From Incurvaria masculella (Eukaryota; Arthropoda; Insecta; Lepidoptera; Incurvariidae): 64,000 nucleotides of DNA. Below are positions 57,410 to 64,000 of this stretch, piece by piece (positions within the stretch are counted from its first letter, which is position 1; every line of letters begins with the position of its first letter). The position numbers and the translations under genes were made by a program. The notes beneath the pieces were generated by a model. The model ran no database searches. It was given only the letters and a program-made list of their open reading frames with translations, and had not been told where the DNA came from. The stretch is from the NCBI GenBank assembly GCA_946894095.1, contig OX335652.1:7897001-7961000 (forward strand). The letters are read 5' to 3'.

Positions 57410-58322
57410 TTAGAAAAAAAGGCCGATGTAAGTTTTTTTTATGTTAAGTAAGCGCGGCATATGGCGCACGCCAGGACCTAACAAAAAAGGCGCCCGATGG
57501 CACCCATGGGCTTTCGGACTTTCACAGGGGCTGCGAAAACAATGCCGGCCGGCCAGGTGCTTCTTCAAACCATGTTTGAAGGACCCCAGGTTGTACTTTG
57601 AGGGAAAAACTTCGGCAGGCAGTCGATTCCATAGTTTACCGACCCTATAGATAAATGATCTAGAGGATCGGTGGGTTCTTATTTTTGGAATGTCGACAGT
57701 GAATGGGTGCATACCCTGCCTGTTCCGCGTTGTGCGGTGGTAGAAAGGGGACGAAGGGACATTCTCCATGGTAAAGACGATAGAATACAGCGATAGACCC
57801 TACATCCCTTCGGAGTTGAAGGGTCTCCAAATTTAGGGATACCTTGGGATCGTCGACGAGACGCACGGCACGACGCTGTATCGAGTCCAGGGAGCAAAGC
57901 CACTTAGCTGAGCCGTCCCACAAATGCGAGCAGTACTCCACGCAAGACCTTATCTGCGCCCTTATATAGGAGCAGTTTTTGGTCAGGCGTGAAATACTGA
58001 CGTACCCTGTTCAGGACTCCCAGCTTTTTTGAGGCAAGCTTGGCTTTATCCTCGATATGACGTCCAAAATTTAGGTCATGCGTCAGGTCGACACTAAGAA
58101 TCCCGATGTGGTCGTCAATACCCAGAGTTGTACCTTGGAAGCACTGAAAGGTGTCCTCTTCGCACTGAATATGCACGCCTGTGTATTGCTCGCGTTAAAC
58201 TCAGCGAGGTTCTGAAGACCCCACCCGGAAACTTTTTCCAGGGTCTCATCGAGTTTAACAACGAGGCATCGCCTATTCTCCTCACTGGCTAGCACTGTGC
58301 TGTCATCTGCGTACCTAGCCTG
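57410..58322 (-). pseudogene. LINE reverse transcriptase, C-terminal part (split by insertion)
   Basis: A non-LTR reverse transcriptase on the minus strand. The catalytic ARYADDSTV lies at the 58322 end, followed by LDETLEKVSGWGLQNLAEFN, then DKAKLASKKLGVLNRVRQYF, CSHLWDGSAKWLCSLDSIQR, RLYHGECP and KLWNRLPAEVFP, in the order of a jockey/CR1-group enzyme and its C-terminal domain. The parts fall in successive frames (58334-58083, 58176-57904, 57941-57660, 57769-57410), so at least three frameshifts have accumulated. The upstream part of the same gene continues at 62934, beyond the inserted Harbinger-like element. Confidence 0.93.
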
Positions 58323-59063
58323 GGGGTCTACCATGGTAAGTTTATTCGCTGAGGGAATTACAAGTCAGCGAATAAAGCTGACGACTAGTACCATCCTCGC
58401 TGTCAAACGACGTAAGTTCACTCGTCACTCGTTTATGCAGTGTCGGCCAAACTAATCCAAGTAACATTTTTGTACCATCTTATTTTAGCTGCCGTGCTGC
58501 TTGGTCGGAACATATACTATGGAAAAGTTGATAATTCTGTAATAAATATATTATGTAGACCATGATAGGTTCCTTGTTATAATTTGTATGTATTGTCTGT
58601 GTGTAAATTGGTATAGTTTGAGGTGGTATGGATTTATTCGTTAATGTTTGATGCTCGTCAGTATTTTTGGTGTTATTTGGTGATCTTTGGGTTCTTTGAT
58701 GTTCTTGTTGGAGTTGTTTGGAATAATTTATAGTTCTGTAGTGTTTTAGGTGTTTATTGGTTTTGGGTATTCTTTGAACAAAAAATACAGCATGTAACAC
58801 CATAGTATACCAAAAAATATCACTAAACAACGGCCTACCAACACTGTATTAGACAGCACCAGCATTGACATTTATGAAAACTAATATAACTTTTCCTGTG
58901 GCTAAAGTGAATAAAATCAAAAGAATAGCTAGCGGATTACCGAAAATCCACTTTTCATAGCGATATTTCTTATTCTGTGGCTCAAGTGAACGAATAGCTC
59001 GTAGATCAAACTCGCCAGCCGAGAATCAACTTGTTTCATACAATGTATTTGTAAACCCTGTTG

Positions 59064-59290
59064 TTAGTCTGTGATTGTTAAAATAAAAATGGATTTTTGG
59101 CTGTTGTGTTTGTGGGAGAGTTGCGGCGCGAAGAGCGCCGACGGTCTCCTTGTACTCGATGAAGCCTCCGACTGCGCTGTGAGTAAGATATCGCCGCCAG
59201 CAACAGAGACTTTCCGGACCTCTTTGAGGAGCTTTTTTGGGAGATCGCGCCACTTCTTCCTCAACCAATGAGATTCGACAGCATTTCCCC
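59064..59290 (-). pseudogene. possible MADF-like accessory gene fragment of the Harbinger element
   Basis: The minus strand reads WLRKKWRDLPKKLLKEVRKV in one frame, which resembles the MADF/Myb-like DNA-binding proteins that accompany many PIF/Harbinger transposases. A second inverted copy of this block lies at 62500-62620 (plus strand), frameshifted. The assignment is tentative, because only one helix-like stretch can be compared. Confidence 0.3.
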
Positions 59291-59697
59291 AGCCAAAAAA
59301 GTAAGAACATTAATGAATGCAATATCAGCAGCCTTAAAAAATACCTTTGTCATATGGTAGACAAGAACAATTTGACGAAATGAAAGTACAATACAATTCA
59401 TTCATTTGGTAGGGAGCTGAGAGACTCTAACTTGCTTATAAATGCCTTTGTAGCCTTTATAGATTGCCTTTGTGAGAGATTGCATGAAATGTAAATTGAT
59501 TGGCGGATAATTTGCCTACCCATTCGTCAAAATATTCTTAGTTAAGTCAGTAATAAAAAATACTATCAGTAAGTAATTCATAATTTGTAATTACTGACTA
59601 TGAATCCAGTTTGAAAATGTGAAATGTCTAAATTAAACCTACCTATGCTTATTTAAAAAAATACCTATTCTTTACTTATTGTTTTTTATGTTTACAG

Positions 59698-59902
59698 ATA
59701 ATGACTACCCTTGCATGCACACCAATGCATGTGCCATAGCACCGTCGATTCCTGCATCGCTCAAAAAATGGTGTCAGTTGTGATGCGTCAAGTGATTGCA
59801 GCCCTCAACAACCTGCACATTCTGGCAACATTCATCTGCTTTCCTCAGAACGAGCGCGAAAGAGAAGAAATAAAACGAGGATTTGATTTGAACCATTTTT
59901 AA
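59698..59902 (+). pseudogene. PIF/Harbinger transposase fragment
   Basis: After an acceptor-like TTTACAG (ending at 59697), the open frame 59711-59902 reads HSTVDSCIAQKMVSVVMRQV, then FICFPQNEREREEIKRGF. This matches the helix-turn-helix region and the FP..E.E...I..GF stretch that precedes the first catalytic aspartate in Harbinger transposases. The catalytic core that should follow is absent, so the gene is broken. Confidence 0.6.
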
Positions 59903-60074
59903 TATTTTTATTCGGAGCTTCAATAACTATCAACATGAAACAAGAACAAACATCACTTACCTAAATGCTCGCCCATGCTTAACCTAACGTACAAACTAAT
60001 GACTTTTTATTTATCATTTTATATTAACTTTAACAGGAAGAAATACCAGTCCCGAAAAACTATCATAAGTATAG

Positions 60075-60136
60075 ATGGGCTTTCCCGGATGTGTAGGCAG
60101 AGATTATAGAACACCATACAGTACGATCACAACATA
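60075..60136 (-). repeat. LINE 3'-end-like repeat, inverted partner at 61085
   Basis: GGGCTTTCCCGGATGTGTAGG with CAGAGATTATAGAACACC is the reverse complement, with differences, of 61090-61145 (CTCTATTATCTCTGCCTACC, CGGGAAAGC). Such CTCTGCCTACCCC/GGGAAA motifs are typical of LINE 3' ends in Lepidoptera. Confidence 0.5.
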
Positions 60137-60229
60137 CTTTTGCTCCCTCTACAGACATTTTCACAGTTCGTGGTGTAGGGGCTAGAGGACTTAAAGTTCA
60201 ATCGCACCCAAGCATCAACAAATCCTTGA

Positions 60230-60340
60230 AAACACTTCCTAACAAACCAAGTTGTGGATAATTGGAACAGCCTTCCTGAGGAAATAATATGTGCATCGTC
60301 AGTAAATGTTATCAAAAAATCTTACTTGCTTAAAATCTAA
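60230..60340 (+). pseudogene. LINE ORF2 C-terminal fragment
   Basis: Thirty-six codons and a stop reading FLTNQVVDNWNSLPEEIICA, then SVNVIKKSYLLKI. NxWNSLP followed by a SVNxFK-like motif is the common C-terminal signature of CR1/jockey-group LINE proteins. It is a 5'-truncated insertion inside the Harbinger-like element. Confidence 0.75.
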
Positions 60341-60492
60341 TAATTCATGGACAAGAAAATAAAAAAAACAACCCTCCTTGCGCAGTCGGGTAACAAATCA
60401 GTGCAAGTGCTTAAAAACAAAAGTGCAAGTGCATAACAGTAATTGCACGCATCAGCATGATGCTGCTAGTGCATTACTTTATAATAATAATA

Positions 60493-60650
60493 AATATTCT
60501 CCGTGTTTTCCATCCGGCAATATAGCCAAACTTATAAAAGGAAAGCCCTGACATGGCAACTATGAAATTTCTTCGTGAATGTGGTACATCAACTTTATGT
60601 TATGACAATAAGTGTGGTAAAAGCTATGTATATCTAGTTCCATAAAAAAC
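60493..60650 (+). mobile_element. SINE 3' body with tail
   Basis: TCTCCGTGTTTTCCATCCGG, CAATATAGCCAAACTTATAA and a degraded 3' segment ending in an A-rich tail near 60647. It is nested in the Harbinger-like element, so it inserted later. Confidence 0.6.
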
Positions 60651-61084
60651 TCCCAGCCGCTACGTTTGCCCTATCATCTGCCTCAGGCTGGAGCTGCCGG
60701 CTCTGTACCCTGTCACGCTCTACCATCAAGTGCAGCAGCTCTATATCCGCTTTAATCGTTAGCATGACGGTGCAGGAGATGCTGATGGCCAGCGCGCAGA
60801 CCTAAAGAACCAAACCGTCAGCATAGCAGAGAACGCAATCCGGTAATGGCGAGCCCCCGCTATTACGCCCAGACGCCACGCAATGAGCTTCGCACCTATG
60901 GAAGAGTGTGGCCGAGCAGTAAAATGCATCGAGAGGGTGCATAAAATCATGGAAAGCGTTGAGGAAATTATTAGAATTACATTTGTATGCATAGATTTTT
61001 TAGCTAATTCTGTAATATAGTAAGCCGTACTATATTTAATCGTAGAGCATGTATGTATGAAACTATTTATGTCTGTAGATGAAC

Positions 61085-61175
61085 CGAAAGAAGTGTGCTG
61101 TGGTCGTACCGTATGATGCTCTATTATCTCTGCCTACCCCTCGGGAAAGCGGCGTAAAGGTGTGTATGTATATAT
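61085..61175 (+). repeat. LINE 3'-end-like repeat with TATG microsatellite
   Basis: GTGGTCGTACCGTATGATGC, CTCTGCCTACCCCTCGGGAA and GGTGTGTATGTATATATG: a LINE-like 3' end in the opposite orientation to 60075-60136. Confidence 0.5.
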
Positions 61176-61319
61176 GTATATTTAGGCAATCGCCTTTATA
61201 AAGATTTTATTAACATTATTAAGTGAACTTTAAAATAAATAACAGCGGAATTTTGTGCCAGTTATTCTTCTCTATGATTATTGTGGCTAAATGCTAAATG
61301 TTAAACTATTTCAAGTCAA

Positions 61320-61445
61320 GTTCAGTGCACAGAGCGCATCGGCCTCGGCGCCACAGTAGGCATTGGCATTTGCATGGAAAACTTATCTGGGTCAAAGTTT
61401 AATGTGTGGCGTTTAGGGTGATGCCGTTTGTACATTCTATGGATG
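61320..61445 (+). repeat. dispersed repeat, matches 42895-43045
   Basis: GGCCTCGGCGCCACAGTAGG, CTGGGTCAAAGTTTAATGTG and GGCGTTTAGGGTGATGCC repeat the segment at 42895 in direct orientation. Confidence 0.6.
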
Positions 61446-62933
61446 ATAAATATAAAATACACACACGTATTAAATACCTATGAACTTCTGCTTCTAATCT
61501 CCTTGGCTTATTTCATTCCGCCACCAATATACCTACGGTCACTATTTAGGGTATGATTTTTTTTTTTTTTGTTATGGGTATGAATTAATTAAATTTATGG
61601 TGATTTTATTAAATCGTCATGACAAAATCATACATGTTGAGGTTTTTTTATATAAGTAAGCATGTAAGATTAATCTAAATAATAAAATGGTTTCATGTCA
61701 AGGTTTTCCGATAATCATGTTTGCTAATAAATGCCTATTTATAAAACTAAAAATATAAAACGATAACTTATTGGATATGGTCGTTCTAAGGTCATATGTC
61801 CCCTTAAGGACCTCAAATCTACATAGTAACCAACCAACTATTTGAACATTTCAGGACAAGTAGTGTAGTCAATGCAGCCCACAACGACTGGCGTGCCAAA
61901 TAAAAAAAAAATCTGAAAGAGTCGGAACAATTACTTTTATTTGTATGGTATGGCTATGCATGGGTAAGCATTTAGGTGACATTTTTTCTTATTTCAAATT
62001 GATATCTATTACAATAAAATGGTTCTAATCTAACCCTAGTTTTATTTCTTTCCTTTTGCACTCGTTTTTGCTCAGGCAAAAGCAGATGAATTTTGCCAAA
62101 ATATGCAGGCTGCAATCACTTGATGTATCACAATTGACACTATTTGCTGAGCGATGCAGGAGTCGACGGTGCTACCGCATATACGTTGGTAGTCACCGCT
62201 CGCAAAAAATGCAAGGGTAGTTATTATCTGAAAGCATAACAAACAATAAGTAAAGCAAAGGTATTTTTTTAATAAGCGTAGGTAGGTTTAATTGAGACAT
62301 ATTTAAGTAATTACAAATACAATTCTAGGTTATATCAAGAATATTTTGAGGTAAATTATCCGCCAATCTACGCCCACTTCAGGACGAATATTTTGACGAG
62401 TGGGTAGGTAATTATCCACCACGTAATTTATATTGCATGCTATCTCTCACAATAAGGTAGTAAGAGTCCCTCGGCCCCACCAAATCAGTGATATTGCATT
62501 CATGAATGTTCTTACTGTTTGGGCTGGGGAGATGCTGTCGGGTCTCCTTGGTTGAGGAAGAAGTGGCGCGGTCTCACGGCACTTCCGAAAGTCTGTTGTC
62601 GGCGGTGATGTCGTACTTACACTTTTTGTTTTCCAATTCATGGCTCGGAATAAGTTGATTTTCGGTAGACGAGTTTGATTGATTCAAATATTATCCAAAT
62701 CACGTTTGATTACATCCAGTCCAGCCATGGAGGTATACCTCCATGCATTCATCTGTCAAACTATTGAAATGGTACAAAAATGTTAAATTTTTCCTATGGA
62801 TTTGCTTGACCGACACTGCATAAACGAGTGACGAGTGAACTTACGTCGTTTGACAGCGAGGATGGTACTAGTCGTCAGCTTTATTCCCTGACTTGTAATT
62901 CCCTCGGCGAATAAACTCACCATGGTAGACCCC

Positions 62934-62985
62934 CTGATCACCATAATTGAGCAGATCATTAATTTGCAGCAGGAAAAAGCAAGGA
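62934..62985 (-). pseudogene. LINE reverse transcriptase, upstream piece
   Basis: The minus strand reads FFLLQINDLLNYGDQ just outside the right end of the Harbinger-like element. It is the sequence expected immediately before the YADD motif of the LINE at 57410-58322. Removing the 4611-bp element and one CTG copy places it in frame with ARYADD. The piece is short because the LINE was itself 5'-truncated near 62985. Confidence 0.85.
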
Positions 62986-63477
62986 ATTTTAAGTAGGTAC
63001 TTAACTAGGCACGTACTTCACCTAGGATTTCCATTGATTTAAGTTTTTAATAGGTTGGAAGTTTGAATGAAATAAAACCATTAAAATAAAAACGATTTAT
63101 TCACTTACTTCATTATGAATGTGCATTTATGTAACTAAGGCAGATACCTAATAAAAAAAACGGATACAACTACATTTTTGGACCTTTCGATGGATATCTA
63201 TTAAAATTCTCTTACACCATGGTGCAACCTGATTATGTTAACACGGATACATATAGGTACCTAACTACCCAGCAAGACATTATAAAGTACTTAATTAATA
63301 TAAAATATTAATTTAAGACATCAGCTGTGAATAAAACAGGGCAATTAATGATCGTAGCAAAAACATCAGTTCACAGAAGAAGCCAAACCGAGACATCGAA
63401 TATGACACAGCTTAAGATGGAGAGGTTGAAGTGCTGCAATGACATAAGTAGGTACCTACTTAGATAAAGAAATATCC
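62986..63477. other. no recognised feature
   Basis: A+T-rich spacer between the LINE piece and the last Helitron. Confidence 0.35.
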
Positions 63478-63706
63478 ATCCATACTAATATAATAAATGG
63501 TAAAATAACTCTATCTGTCTGTTAAGTTAAACCAATTTTAACGAATTTCGGTAGGTATTGAGATAGTCTGGACCTTGGGGAAGGACAAAGGCTTCCTTTT
63601 GTGGCGAAAATTAAACTGGAAGGGGGTGAAATAGGGGATGAACATTTGTATGGAGAGCTCATATAATATCCAGGAAATCAGTCACCGAGCGGATACCTTA
63701 GCTAGT
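63478..63706 (+). mobile_element. non-autonomous Helitron copy
   Basis: 229 bp from TCCATACTAATATAATAAATG to CGAGCGGATACCTTAGCTAGT, with AATTTCGGTAGGTATTGAG and TTTGTGGCGAAAATTAAAC inside. Part of the terminal hairpin is deleted. The base before TC is A; the base after CTAGT is A rather than the expected T. Confidence 0.75.
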
Positions 63707-64000
63707 AACAAATAAATTAGAAAATGAAAAATAAATATTGTTCCATAACTTAATCAACTAATATCGCCAACAATACATCAATTAACAAACAAATCTTATC
63801 TCTATAAAATATCTTTTGACTTCCAAAACAAAAATATTCTTTGATAACTTCGACTAGAGCAAAATACCGATTAAATAAGGTCAAAGTTAAGAATTTAGTT
63901 ATGTGCAACTAACATTAGATAGTCCCTTAAGTATCTGGTATGAATAAATCAATTATTATGTATGTACTGAGATGCTACACTGATAGATTTAAATTACATT
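63707..64000. other. no recognised feature
   Basis: A+T-rich sequence to the window end. Confidence 0.35.

Larger units (their letters stand above)
58323..62933. mobile_element. PIF/Harbinger-like element with long inverted arms
   Basis: 4611 bp with inverted ends GGGGTCTACCATGGTAAG and the complement of GGGGTCTACCATGGTGAG, flanked by CTG on both sides (58320-58322 and 62934-62936). CTG fits the CWG target of PIF/Harbinger. The arms are long: 58323-59541 and 62351-62933 are inverted copies that share CTGACGACTAGTACCATCC, GTTCACTCGTCACTCG, a coding-like block (WLRKKWRDLP on the minus strand of the left arm) and TTGGCGGATAATTT. The left arm has about 500 bp of extra sequence at 58490-58960. 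The middle holds a transposase fragment and later insertions. Confidence 0.88.

Noticed and set aside
58480..58830. 116-codon minus-strand open frame rich in N, T, Q and K
   Set aside because: Low-complexity translation of a GT-rich stretch that is absent from the matching right arm of the same element.

Overview
This window looks like repeat-rich, A+T-rich animal genomic DNA, most likely from a moth or butterfly. The clues are Helitron-type ends of the kind common in Lepidoptera (TC at the start, CTAGT at the end, a short GC hairpin just before the end), a mariner element, many SINE copies, and eukaryotic retroelements of several classes. The species assignment is inference. I found no complete host gene, intact tRNA or rRNA gene, or CRISPR array. 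The window could be intergenic or lie inside very large introns.

Protein-coding remnants, left to right. A nearly complete but frameshifted mariner lies at 11568-12853 (minus strand, transposase with the D,D34D triad). A 5'-truncated non-LTR reverse transcriptase lies at 21610-22577 (plus). A BEL/Pao integrase tail with a possible 3' LTR lies at 47090-48640 (minus). A Penelope-like C-terminal fragment lies at 56740-57110 (minus). A second LINE reverse transcriptase (minus) is split into 57410-58322 and 62934-62985 by a 4.6-kb insertion. The insertion, 58323-62933, has TIRs starting GGGG and a CTG target-site duplication, holds a PIF/Harbinger-like transposase fragment, and has long inverted arms. 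Two open frames (13695-14317 minus and 21060-21458 plus) could be host exons or chance.

Most of the rest is short interspersed elements. About eighteen copies or fragments belong to one SINE superfamily with a common body and tail but different RNA polymerase III heads. Some heads are tRNA-like. Two copies (4845-5220 plus and 26799-27188 minus) carry a head that joins a tRNA-like A box and B box around a segment of 5S rRNA. A diverged version of the same 5S/B-box module also sits inside two Helitron-like elements (2221-3465 plus and 29708-30385 minus). At least six MITE or foldback families are present, several with exact target-site duplications: a TTAA family (6499, 32554, 43157, 52593), a CGG-flanked MITE inside a SINE (31384-31759), a TTA-flanked hairpin (49486-49697), and a foldback with ACGTATAAT-rich arms and a 9-bp duplication (37613-38253).

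The strongest observations are: (1) the Harbinger-like element inside a LINE, where removing the element and one CTG copy restores the reverse-transcriptase reading frame; (2) the chimeric tRNA/5S SINE head and its presence in a Helitron; (3) the 37.6-38.3 kb foldback; and (4) hairpins built from Penelope-like terminal repeats, one with a hammerhead-ribozyme-like core. All homology statements come from reading the sequence by eye; no database search was run.
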